Assembly (NCBI GenBank): GCA_034111875.1
Contig: JAWUWK010000093.1
Coordinates: 1-52,877 of the forward strand
Length of the DNA: 52,877 bases
Reading direction: 5' to 3'
Source of the DNA: Rs1 sp034111875
GTDB lineage: Bacteria; Pseudomonadota; Gammaproteobacteria; Pseudomonadales; Balneatricaceae
In this document: positions 44,071 through 52,619 of the stretch, one piece after another
How the letters are laid out: every line of letters begins with the position of its first letter
Numbering within the stretch: the stretch's first letter is position 1
The notes under the pieces: generated by a model
Seen by the model: only the letters and a program-made list of their open reading frames with translations
Told to the model about the DNA's origin: nothing
Database searches by the model: none
Translations under genes and position numbers: made by a program

Positions 44071-45012
44071 ATGTCAAATAATCATAATTCCTACCAAGGG
44101 GGTATCTTAGCTCCCGCCAGCTCAAATGCTTTATTTATCACTTTAAACAGAGATCCGCTCAAATGTCAGCCAGTGAAATCGTTGCTTAAACAAGTATCCC
44201 AGTTGCCAAACTATTTATTTGAACTGCAAAAAGCCTATCCAGAGGCCGAGTTATATTTAACTCTGGCTTTGAGTAGTGATTTTTGGGATTTCCTCGAGAT
44301 ACTACCTAAGCCTAAGCAGTTGCAAGGTTTTAAGGCTATCCATAATCAACAGGTCTCTATGCCCGCCACAGATGCAGATATGATATTGCATATTCGCTCA
44401 CAGCGTCACGATATCAATTATTTACTGGCATTAAGATTATTTGAGCAGTTGACGCCCGCCATGCAACTAGATGAAATGGTGCATGGTTTTAAGTATTTAG
44501 ATAGCCGTGATTTAACTGGCTTTGTCGATGGCACTGAAAACCCCGAAGGCAAAGAGAGAGAACAAGTTGCCATCGTTGCAAACGATGCTCCTTTTAACGG
44601 CGGCAGTTACCTGCACTTGCAAAAATACCAGCATCAGTTAAATGATTGGCAAGCGCTGTCTCTGAAACAGCAAGAAGACAGTTACGGCAGAACTAAGGCT
44701 GAAAACATCGAGTATCCCGCGGCGCAAAAGTCACAGTGTGCTCACACTAAACGCACCTCAATCAAAGATTTACAAGGTAAGGGTATAGAGATTTTACGCC
44801 ATAGCTTACCCTTCGGTGACTTAAATCAGAGCGGGCTTTTGTTTGCCAGTTATGGGGCCAGCCCCGAGAGTTTTAATTTGATGCTAGAGAGCATGTGTCA
44901 ATTGGATGAAAACTCGGCGACCGACAGTATTTTAAGAGTGACAAGCGCGGTGAGCGGACATGCTTTTTTTGCACCGAATCTTGACTGGTTCAAGCAATTC
45001 CAGAATAGCTAA
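44071..45012 (+). CDS. Dye-decolorizing (DyP-type) heme peroxidase
   Basis: The start at 44071 (MSNNHNSYQGG) follows AAGGAT and comes after the sseA stop; a longer frame would overlap sseA. It is 313 residues, with the DyP hallmark GFVDGTENPEG (catalytic Asp D153), a likely proximal heme ligand H225 (CAHTKRTS) and distal arginine R243 (ILRHSLPFG). There is no signal peptide, so it is cytoplasmic, like YfeX-type enzymes. The physiological substrate is unknown. It sits 28 bases after sseA and may be co-transcribed. Confidence 0.92.
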   Translation: MSNNHNSYQGGILAPASSNALFITLNRDPLKCQPVKSLLKQVSQLPNYLFELQKAYPEAELYLTLALSSDFWDFLEILPKPKQLQGFKAIHNQQVSMPATDADMILHIRSQRHDINYLLALRLFEQLTPAMQLDEMVHGFKYLDSRDLTGFVDGTENPEGKEREQVAIVANDAPFNGGSYLHLQKYQHQLNDWQALSLKQQEDSYGRTKAENIEYPAAQKSQCAHTKRTSIKDLQGKGIEILRHSLPFGDLNQSGLLFASYGASPESFNLMLESMCQLDENSATDSILRVTSAVSGHAFFAPNLDWFKQFQNS

Positions 45013-45243
45013 CTTAACTCCATTATGATGCACTCTTCAGACGCTTTGGCGTCACGGAATCAGGAATATAGCTTAAGGCCCAATTGTTACTTCGAACTGG
45101 AAATAAAGCGAGTAAATATAGCTGAATAAAGTTCATTTTTAACCAACAAAGATGAATTTTTGTCATGGTGAGTTTGCCAGATAAGTGACATAATGCTGCG
45201 CTTAATTATTCTCCACTCTCTATTTCTAGAATACAGGGAAGCT

Positions 45244-45861
45244 ATGAAATCTATTATCTACAGCGGCCAGCATGTCGCTCATCAATGTTCAATGCCTGAG
45301 TCAAGTTTTTATGATGTAAATTTGCATAAATCTGTGTTCAATAATGTCAATTTAGAAAACAATAGTTTCTCTAATATAAATCTGTCTCACAGCGCTTTTT
45401 ATGATGCTAATTTAACCAATACAGTATTCACCTCAGTCAACCTAAGTGGCGCTAAATTTAGCCATATAGGCACTTCAGTAGGCTCAGATTATCAAGGGAA
45501 AATAATAAACCCTATTCAATTTGAAGATGCTGATTTGACCCAAAGCTCTTTCACTACTGTCGATTTCACCAATGCAGAATTCAAAAATTGTATTATAAAA
45601 GGCCTGGTCATTAACGGTATCGACATTGAAGCACTTATCAATGGTGATGTTGTCAAACCGGCATTATTTAAAACCGGGTGGCGTACCCAAAATGACACTG
45701 GAAGTACCAACAAAGTATCAAAAAATCACTACATGGCAGAAGGCGCCGATAAGACTTTGTGCGGTGTTGAAATACCGAGTATAGATAAAGTCGCAGAAAT
45801 GTCGCCCGATATAGGCACTGGTCTTTGCAAGCGCTGTACTAATATTAAAAAGACCTATTAG
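45244..45861 (+). CDS. Pentapeptide-repeat protein with Cys/His C-terminal motif
   Basis: The ATG at 45244 has AGGGA just upstream and gives 205 residues. Residues about 16-118 are pentapeptide repeats with central Phe/Leu (S-x-F-x-x-V-N-L pattern), which fold as a right-handed beta-helix. After a linker, the C-terminus carries H162, C173, C195 and C198 (TLCGVEI...LCKRC), spaced like a small zinc-binding knuckle. I do not recognise a named family for the whole protein. It has no signal peptide. Pentapeptide proteins such as Qnr mimic DNA, but this is too short and too degenerate to claim that. Confidence 0.75.
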   Translation: MKSIIYSGQHVAHQCSMPESSFYDVNLHKSVFNNVNLENNSFSNINLSHSAFYDANLTNTVFTSVNLSGAKFSHIGTSVGSDYQGKIINPIQFEDADLTQSSFTTVDFTNAEFKNCIIKGLVINGIDIEALINGDVVKPALFKTGWRTQNDTGSTNKVSKNHYMAEGADKTLCGVEIPSIDKVAEMSPDIGTGLCKRCTNIKKTY

Positions 45862-46057
45862 TACCAATGTGGCTAAGTAGCCAATCGATCTTCAGATAGC
45901 TTTAGTTTTAGTGGTGCTAACTCTTCGATTTTCGCTTACTTCTTTACTAGTGTGGTTTAAACAATTTAAATGGCGTAACCACTGTAAAATAAAAATTTAG
46001 CACTGGTCTGAGAATGTGTGTTGAATCAGAGGCAGGTTAATCAAAGGTTTCGAAATA

Positions 46058-46888
46058 TCACTTTTCCTCTCGCGCAGTGGCCTCTCGTGTATTTAAATCA
46101 TAAGAGTCGCCATTGCTCAACATGTGTAATTTCATGCCGATTAAGGTAATCGCTTCTCCCCTTGATGCATCAGCCATAGAGCTATGACTTAGATCACTAG
46201 GGTCAACGATAGTCACACTTCCAGAACCTACTACTTCAAATTGGTTGCCCGGACCTATGAAAACAGCCGTGTCTTCATCAATACCTACGCCTGAGCTGAA
46301 AGGGTTATAAGAGACTGCTGAGAGCAGTCTTCCCAACCTGTTTCTCTGGCTGAAATGCTGGTCTAGAATGATTTTATTAATAAAGCCCATACCCGGTGCA
46401 AAAGTGACACCTGCTTCATTCGGCAGCGGTCCTTTAGGCCCCCCTGCAATCATATGCTCAGGCATAATGGCCGCACCTGCAGAAGTACCCGCTATGTGAA
46501 CACCAGCGGCATTACAACGACGCATAGTTTGGGCGAAGACAGTGCCACCTAATATGGTAGAAAGGCGTAATTGATTGCCTCCGGTTATAAAAATACCTGT
46601 AGATTTTTCTAGGGCTACAATATTTTCGGCTAGGTTGGCCTCCTCTCTGGTATTAATATTAAGGGATATAACATTAATAGCCCCTAAACGTTTAAATACC
46701 TCTATGTAGTTAGAACCAGTATCATCTAATTTTGAAGCGGTAGGAATAATCACAATGTGCGCTTCTTCGGCGCCACAAAGGTCTATAAATTTTTGTAAAA
46801 TAATGGGGTTGTTGGCTCTTTCCTCACCACCGCCAATAGGAATGACAAAACCACGTTGTTCTCCTATCGCTACTTTAGCTGGACACAT
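46058..46888 (-). CDS. cphB: Cyanophycinase CphB
   Basis: A peptidase of family S51 that degrades cyanophycin to beta-Asp-Arg dipeptides in the cytoplasm. At 276 residues it is normal length. The nucleophile serine is S136 in IAGTSAGAAIMPEHM; G-G-N-Q-L and GIDEDTAVFI are further family blocks. AGAGGT lies five bases before the ATG. It diverges from cphA across a 717-base region, so both must be controlled from there. A dipeptidase (IadA/IaaA) to finish the breakdown is not in the window. Confidence 0.93.
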   Translation of the reverse strand: MCPAKVAIGEQRGFVIPIGGGEERANNPIILQKFIDLCGAEEAHIVIIPTASKLDDTGSNYIEVFKRLGAINVISLNINTREEANLAENIVALEKSTGIFITGGNQLRLSTILGGTVFAQTMRRCNAAGVHIAGTSAGAAIMPEHMIAGGPKGPLPNEAGVTFAPGMGFINKIILDQHFSQRNRLGRLLSAVSYNPFSSGVGIDEDTAVFIGPGNQFEVVGSGSVTIVDPSDLSHSSMADASRGEAITLIGMKLHMLSNGDSYDLNTREATAREEK

Positions 46889-47032
46889 ATTTACCTCTGT
46901 TAAAACGTTATTTCTGTATCGAAAATGAGATTTCTTTACAAGATAGCTAGATTCACACCTTATCTAGTTTAGAATCTAAGATTGTCATATAAAACAGGTT
47001 TAAGCTTAGGCCCAAGCTATTAAGATGTCCAA

Positions 47033-47170
47033 CCAGCGCTCAATATTATTGTTTGAAATCACTATAGCTTTCCAGCGCTAAAAAATATTAAAGGGCGATC
47101 ATACCCAAGAACAACTAACTATAGGATTCCGGCGACACTATATAGATGAAGGGCTTTGGTATCCAGCGCT
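47033..47170 (+). promoter_or_regulatory. Three CCAGCGCT octamer repeats upstream of cphB
   Basis: The octamer occurs at 47033-47040, 47072-47079 and 47163-47170, all in the same orientation, about 145-280 bases upstream of the cphB start. Its AGCGCT core is palindromic. The second and third copies share the longer TCCAGCGCTAAA. This looks like an iterated binding site; the regulator is unknown. Confidence 0.45.
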
Positions 47171-47222
47171 AAATAAAGTACGACCAAAATGTTCTGCGAA
47201 AAGCATTTCAAATGTACTTGGA

Positions 47223-47396
47223 TTGAACCTAAATTCGGCAGTCGAATCATGAAAGTCGTCACAAACTCTTAATGCACCTGAAAAACTAGAAAAATGTCTC
47301 ATCACCTAATAAGGTGGCCACTAAATTTTTCGATTTTCTTTACACACTAATATATAGCACAGCTTTTTCGCGCCTATCGGTCGACTCTAGGTTGAA
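47223..47396. mobile_element. MITE-like element, copy B, with 5-bp target duplications
   Basis: The element is 47228-47391 (164 bp). It begins CCTAAATTCGGCAGTCGA and ends ...CTCTAGG, and is flanked on both sides by TTGAA (47223-47227 and 47392-47396). The left 100 bp align closely to copy A at 33153-33313, including the CACCT-AATA-AGGTG hairpin; the right half is more diverged. No coding capacity. Confidence 0.8.
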
Positions 47397-47434
47397 TTTT
47401 TATAATCCAGTCTACTGTCATAACGCGAAGACTG

Positions 47435-47470
47435 TATGTTAACGTCCAATGATTTTTTTTAGTTAACATA
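47435..47470. promoter_or_regulatory. Inverted repeat upstream of cphA (TTAAC core)
   Basis: TATGTTAAC (47435-47443) is perfectly inverted as GTTAACATA (47462-47470) around an 18-base T-rich loop. It lies 136 bases before the cphA ATG. The GTTAAC core is itself palindromic. It could be a regulator site or an RNA hairpin. Confidence 0.5.
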
Positions 47471-47605
47471 GCTCGCTCCTTTAATGTCTGAAGTCATTGG
47501 TTCAAGGTGAAAATAGTGATATACCTTGTAGGAGATAATCGATAATCAGTTTTAAACAGATACTAAGGCTTCTAAGAGAGCTTTTTACCTAATAAGGATT
47601 TTAGT

Positions 47606-50407
47606 ATGCGCATCATTTCCACCAATGTTTATGTAGGCCCAAATGTCTACGCCCACTTTCCGGTCATTCGCCACGTTATCGATATTTCGGTGTTAGAAAA
47701 CTATCCCTCCATGAGTTTAGGCGAAAATTTTGTTGCACAGCTGATTGAGAAATTGCCTGGGTTAAATGAGCATGGTTGTTCTTATCGAGAAGTGGGAGGG
47801 TTTATACGTCGACTAAAAGAAGATGAAGGTACTTGGATAGGGCATATTTGGGAACATGTTATTTTAGAATTGCAAGGTATGGCCGGTTCTGATGTTACCT
47901 TTGGCCGCACTCGATCTACAGGGGAATTAGGTCAATACAATATGGTGTTTCAGTATCACCAAAAAGATGTAGGTTTAGAGGCCTCTCGGCTTGCCCGCAA
48001 TTTATTGATTTCTTTGATACCTGATGAAATAGCCGATCAATTGGACTCTAAGGCTGAAGATGATTTTAATTTCGAAGATGATTTACATCATTTTATTCGC
48101 TTTGCACAACGCAAAGAATTAGGTCCTAGTACGGCCTCATTAGTTCAAGCGGCTGAAGAGCGAGATATTCCCTGGATACGTTTAAATGAATACAGCCTGA
48201 TACAATTTGGTCAGGGAAAGTATCAAGAGCGCATTCAGGCGACTATTACCAGCAAGACTAATCACATCGCGGTAGAGATGTCTTGTGATAAAGAAGACAC
48301 CCATATCATGCTCAATGATTTAGGCTTGCCTGTGCCTAAGCAAAAGATGGTTTATTCGGAGAGAGAGGCCGTGAGAGCGGCTAATCGCATAGGCCTCCCT
48401 GTGGTTGTTAAACCCCTAAATGCTAACCATGGGCGTGGAGTCTCTATCAATTTAGTAACCGACGAGCAGGTTATAGAGGGCTTCCAACATGCAAAAGAGC
48501 ACAGTACTAGCAAAGCTATCTTAGTTGAATCATTCTTAACCGGATTAGACCACCGGATGCTAGTCGTAAACGGTGAGTTAGTGGCCGTGGCTAAACGCGT
48601 CCCTGGTCATGTCATTGGGGACGGTTCTAGTAGTGTTGAAGCCTTAATCGATGAGTTTAATAATGATCCGCGACGGGGTATAGGTCATGCAAAAGTATTA
48701 ACCCGATTAGAGTTAGATCATCAGGCGAAGCGGTTATTAAGTGAAGAAAATTTAAACGAAAACAGTATCTTAGAAAAAGATCGGGTTTTCTACTTACGCT
48801 CTACTGCTAACTTATCAACCGGAGGCACCGCCATTGACCTCACCGATTCAGTTCATCCTGATAATAAAGCCATGGCAGAGCGCGCTATTAAAGCCATTGG
48901 CTTAGATGTAGGTGGCGTTGATTTTCTCACGGACGATATTACCCAATCTTATAAAGAAGTTGGCGGTGGCATTGTAGAAGTTAACGCCGCTCCCGGTTTC
49001 AGAATGCATGTTGCACCTAGTGAAGGAGAGCCTAGAGACGTCGCCGGTAAAGTGATAGAAATGCTGTTCCCACAAGGCGCACCTAGTCGCATACCTATTG
49101 CTGCTATTACTGGTACTAACGGTAAAACGACGACCTCAAGAATGTTATCACACATTTTAAAAGTGGCCGGTCACATCGTCGGTATGACCTCTACAGATGG
49201 TGTTTACATCGATGGTCACTTAAGTGTTAAAGGCGATATGACAGGGCCGGTTTCCTCTAAAATTGTATTACGTGACCCCTCAGTTGATATCGCAGTATTA
49301 GAGACCGCCCGTGGAGGCATAGTAAGGTCAGGTTTGGGCTATTTCGAAAGCAATGTATCAGCCGTCTTAAATGTCACGGAAGATCACCTCGGAATGCGCG
49401 GGATTGAGACTATTGAACAACTGGCAGAAGTAAAACGTATTGTCGCAGAAGTCGCTAAAGATACAGCTATCTTAAATGCTGATGATGCACTGTGTTTGAA
49501 AATGGCAAATCACACCCAGGCGCGTTTCATTTGTTATGTGACAATGAACCCCAATCATGGTTTAGTCAGAGAGCATATACGAGCGGGTGGGCGAGCGGTT
49601 GTATTAGAAGCGGGTATTAATGGCGAGATGATCACCATTTATGATAAAGGTGCACATATACCGCTCCTTTGGACCCATCTTATTCCTGCTACTTTAGAGG
49701 GGAAAGCGACACACAACGTTCAAAACGCCATGTTCGCCGCCGCCTTAGCATTCAGCTTAGATAAGTCTTTAGAGGATATTCGTCATGGTTTACGGACTTT
49801 TTCAACGACTTTCTTCCAAGCACCGGGTCGCATGAATGTATACGATGAGTATAGCTTTAGAGTCATTCTAGATTACGCCCATAACTCTGATGGCGTGGGC
49901 CACATGAGTGACCTAGCGACCAAACTTGACGTCAAAGGTAAGCGAGTTGTTGTGATAGCAGGTCCTGGAGATCGACGTGATGTCGATTTAGAAAACATTG
50001 CTAAAGCGGCTGCTGGCAAGTTTGATTACTATATTTGTAAAGCGGATGACAATAGAAGGGGCCGAGGCGAAACAGAAGTCGCAGATATCATAGCGAATAC
50101 ATTGAAAGCTGAAGGGATCAGCGATGATCAAATAAAAGTGATCCCGGATGAAGTTTCCGCCATTGACCATGCGCTGAACATCGCCGTTAAAGATGATTTG
50201 TTGATCATTTTTGCGGATGCGATTACTCGAAGCTGGAAGCAAATTATTAGTTTTGATTCCGATATAGAAGACAGTAGTACTCATAGTTCTTCTCATAATA
50301 TATCAGAGTCAAATTTCGATACTTTTGTTTTAGAAGAGGGGATGACTATCGTCGAAGATGAGCGCGGTGTAAGAATAGTTGAGCATTTAGCTGAGGAGAG
50401 CGATTAA
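47606..50407 (+). CDS. cphA: Cyanophycin synthetase CphA
   Basis: CphA builds the Asp-Arg storage polymer from amino acids and ATP. At 933 residues it has all three parts: an N-terminal primer-binding domain (1-160), an ATP-grasp domain (about 215-470, with VVVKPLNANHGRGVSI) for aspartate addition, and a Mur-ligase domain with P-loop GTNGKT (503-508) for arginine. AAGGA lies eight bases before the ATG. The last 40 or so residues form an acidic, Ser-rich extension after the Mur domain (from about 895). The next gene is a second Mur-ligase-type paralogue. Confidence 0.95.
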   Translation: MRIISTNVYVGPNVYAHFPVIRHVIDISVLENYPSMSLGENFVAQLIEKLPGLNEHGCSYREVGGFIRRLKEDEGTWIGHIWEHVILELQGMAGSDVTFGRTRSTGELGQYNMVFQYHQKDVGLEASRLARNLLISLIPDEIADQLDSKAEDDFNFEDDLHHFIRFAQRKELGPSTASLVQAAEERDIPWIRLNEYSLIQFGQGKYQERIQATITSKTNHIAVEMSCDKEDTHIMLNDLGLPVPKQKMVYSEREAVRAANRIGLPVVVKPLNANHGRGVSINLVTDEQVIEGFQHAKEHSTSKAILVESFLTGLDHRMLVVNGELVAVAKRVPGHVIGDGSSSVEALIDEFNNDPRRGIGHAKVLTRLELDHQAKRLLSEENLNENSILEKDRVFYLRSTANLSTGGTAIDLTDSVHPDNKAMAERAIKAIGLDVGGVDFLTDDITQSYKEVGGGIVEVNAAPGFRMHVAPSEGEPRDVAGKVIEMLFPQGAPSRIPIAAITGTNGKTTTSRMLSHILKVAGHIVGMTSTDGVYIDGHLSVKGDMTGPVSSKIVLRDPSVDIAVLETARGGIVRSGLGYFESNVSAVLNVTEDHLGMRGIETIEQLAEVKRIVAEVAKDTAILNADDALCLKMANHTQARFICYVTMNPNHGLVREHIRAGGRAVVLEAGINGEMITIYDKGAHIPLLWTHLIPATLEGKATHNVQNAMFAAALAFSLDKSLEDIRHGLRTFSTTFFQAPGRMNVYDEYSFRVILDYAHNSDGVGHMSDLATKLDVKGKRVVVIAGPGDRRDVDLENIAKAAAGKFDYYICKADDNRRGRGETEVADIIANTLKAEGISDDQIKVIPDEVSAIDHALNIAVKDDLLIIFADAITRSWKQIISFDSDIEDSSTHSSSHNISESNFDTFVLEEGMTIVEDERGVRIVEHLAEESD

Positions 50408-50734
50408 GAGAGACTTCTGCATGACAAGGTATTTTCAAAGCTGTCGTTATGCTGACGTCTTTCGCCCGGATATTGCTTACAATACTGTCATGATGGCCCA
50501 GCTAGTTTTTTTAAAGGATTTTTAGATTTAGCGCCTTGCTGGTGCGTCCTATTGGATGAGTAATAAACGTCAGTAAAAATCAGAAGCAAGCTAGGGCACG
50601 TGTAATTGTTGGCAATATTCGGGTCAGTAATTAACTAAAAAATTGAGTAAACCCCGGTACTTAACTAAAGTAGTTACGTATGAAATTTAAAGTTGTACTG
50701 AGTTAAGTACTATCTGTTTGGGCGGATAATAAAT
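50408..50734. other. Intergenic region cphA / Mur-ligase paralogue
   Basis: A 327-base gap, large for two genes expected to act together, so the second gene may have its own promoter. The right half carries TTAACTAAA at 50631-50639 and 50661-50669 (30 bases apart) and the inverted repeat at 50657-50710. Confidence 0.5.
50657..50710. promoter_or_regulatory. 10-bp inverted repeat upstream of Mur-ligase paralogue
   Basis: GTACTTAACT (50657-50666) is perfectly inverted as AGTTAAGTAC (50701-50710), with a 34-base interval, ending 24 bases before the ATG. The TTAACT half also occurs 30 bases upstream. The TTAAC core is shared with the inverted repeat before cphA, which suggests a common regulator. 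Confidence 0.5.
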
Positions 50735-52480
50735 ATGCAAAACGGAACATTAAGCCTTACTGACAGCCGTCGGCTGACGGGTAAAAATTTATTATGGGAC
50801 TTTCCTTCAGCAATTATTGACGTTGAAGTGTCGGGTTTTGATAAAAAATTAATACTTGCCAAATGGCAAGAATATGTTGGCAAGTTACTACAAGCGGTTG
50901 GTTGGCAAGGGCAAAAAACTATTTATAGAACCTTTGATACAGGCTTAAACTTAGCCATTAGTGCGCCTATAGATGCGCTTTATGCCGCGGTGGAGTTAAA
51001 CCAAATAGCTTGGATAATGGTGGAACATCATTTTCAGACCACTGGGACATTAGATGAAGAACAAAGCATTGATTTTGATGCGGCAGTTAAAAGTATAAAG
51101 CAAGAAATTATAGAGCAAGCCAATCCGCTGTTAATGTCTTTAGTTAGCGCCGCCGAGTTAAACAAGTCACCTTACCTTTGGGATGACGATGCCTTTTCAC
51201 TGGGCTTCGGTCCCACGTCTCAAACCTGGCCTATTGATCAGTTACCTAAAGTAGCAGACATTCAATGGTCAAAATATCATAAGGTTCCGGTGGTATATGT
51301 CACGGGTACCAATGGCAAATCTACCTCTGTGCGTATTCTGTCGCACATTTTTAAGCAGGCGGGTAAAAATTGTGGTGTTACCTCCACGGACTTTATTCGC
51401 GTTGGCGATAGAATTATTGATACTGGCGATTATTCAGGCCCAGGTGGTGCGCGGATGTTATTGCGTGAAAACCAAGTGGAAGTTGCCGTTTTAGAAGTCG
51501 CAAGAGGCGGGTTGTTACGCCGTGGTTTACCCATTCCCACGGTGGATGGGGCGATAATTACCAATATAGCTGAAGACCACTTGGGACAATATGGGATTAA
51601 TGATATTGCCGCTTTAACCCGAACTAAATTTATGGTCGCAAAGGGCTTGCAAGCCGGCTCACCTCTGGTGCTCAATGCAGATGATGCAGAAATAGTTCGC
51701 TATCAAAAAACCAATGCCGATCAGTTAACGGATAATGTTTGTTGGTTCTCTTTGGATCAACAACACCCATTACTCGAAGGGCATCGTCAATTAGCCAAGA
51801 CCATGTGTTTCAGTAAAAACGGCTATTTGTATTTTGAATATAGCAATGCCGAGGAAGAGACTGTGGTTGAAGAAATAGTTGAAATAGCTAAAATACCTAT
51901 GACTTTGCAAGGTGCGGCAAAGCATAATGTGCAAAATGCCCTAGGTGCAATTGGATTAGCTAAATCATTAGGGGTCTCCAATCAAGCTATCGCAAGCGCT
52001 CTAGAGGAATTTAAAAGCGATGGCCAAGACAATCCCGGTCGGGGCAATTTCTATCGGCTAAAGGGGGCGACAGTAATCGTAGATTTTGCCCATAATGTGC
52101 ATAGTATGCAGGCTATGGCTGATACTTTGAATGCGTTGCCGGCTAATAAAAAATGGTTAATGTTAGGCCATGCTGGCGATAGATCGGATGCTGAAATTAC
52201 CGATTTAACCCAGTGTATAATGCAAATTAATCCCGATTATTTAATGATAACCGAAAACGTGGAATACCTGAGAGGGCGAGTGTTGGAAGAGATACCTGCA
52301 CTGATTAGTAACGCGGCGATTAAAGCCGGCATGAGTCCTGCGCAGATTCAATATTGCGACACACCAAGTAATGGGGCTCAGGCAATCGTCAACGGTATAG
52401 GCACCGACGATTTAGTGTTTTTAATGGTGCTGAGTGAGCGTGGAGAAGTCGTTAACATTTTAGAGACGGCAGCTGACTGA
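50735..52480 (+). CDS. CphA-like Mur ligase without ATP-grasp domain
   Basis: The 581-residue protein has one Mur-ligase module: P-loop GTNGKST (191-197), E-V-A-R-G-G-L-L-R-R-G, N-I-A-E-D-H-L-G and a C-terminal ligase domain ending E-R-G-E-V-V-N-I-L. These features match the arginine-adding half of CphA. The first 190 residues (DSRRLTGKNLLWDFP) are not an ATP-grasp domain and resemble only the opening of CphA-like sequences. It cannot by itself do both additions. It may use Asp-Arg dipeptides, assist CphA, or act on another amino-acid polymer. Partial cphA' genes next to cphA are known in other proteobacteria. Confidence 0.8.
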   Translation: MQNGTLSLTDSRRLTGKNLLWDFPSAIIDVEVSGFDKKLILAKWQEYVGKLLQAVGWQGQKTIYRTFDTGLNLAISAPIDALYAAVELNQIAWIMVEHHFQTTGTLDEEQSIDFDAAVKSIKQEIIEQANPLLMSLVSAAELNKSPYLWDDDAFSLGFGPTSQTWPIDQLPKVADIQWSKYHKVPVVYVTGTNGKSTSVRILSHIFKQAGKNCGVTSTDFIRVGDRIIDTGDYSGPGGARMLLRENQVEVAVLEVARGGLLRRGLPIPTVDGAIITNIAEDHLGQYGINDIAALTRTKFMVAKGLQAGSPLVLNADDAEIVRYQKTNADQLTDNVCWFSLDQQHPLLEGHRQLAKTMCFSKNGYLYFEYSNAEEETVVEEIVEIAKIPMTLQGAAKHNVQNALGAIGLAKSLGVSNQAIASALEEFKSDGQDNPGRGNFYRLKGATVIVDFAHNVHSMQAMADTLNALPANKKWLMLGHAGDRSDAEITDLTQCIMQINPDYLMITENVEYLRGRVLEEIPALISNAAIKAGMSPAQIQYCDTPSNGAQAIVNGIGTDDLVFLMVLSERGEVVNILETAAD

Positions 52481-52619
52481 TTATTAATTTACAGCAAGGC
52501 CTTATTTCACCACAGCAGGTTATGCAAGTAGCGAATAAGTCGAAAAATGTTGCCTGTGAATAACTAAGTGGTTAAATACGCAGTGGATGGCTGGTTCTCT
52601 ACGACTGTTTTCGCCAAGG
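52481..52619. other. Intergenic stretch before terminal transposase
   Basis: These 139 bases contain no gene. The downstream end of the IS1595-like element on the minus strand should lie here, but I cannot mark its inverted repeat without the other end. Confidence 0.3.

Larger units (their letters stand above)
46889..47605. other. Divergent control region cphB / cphA
   Basis: This 717-base region has no gene. It contains three exact CCAGCGCT octamers (47033, 47072, 47163), the second MITE copy (47228-47391) and a 9-bp inverted repeat, TATGTTAAC / GTTAACATA (47435-47443 and 47462-47470), 136 bases before cphA. A T-rich loop separates the arms of that repeat. Confidence 0.7.

Noticed and set aside
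45174..45192. TTGCCA / CATAAT as a promoter for the pentapeptide gene
   Set aside because: The boxes are only nine bases apart, so they cannot form a sigma-70 promoter.
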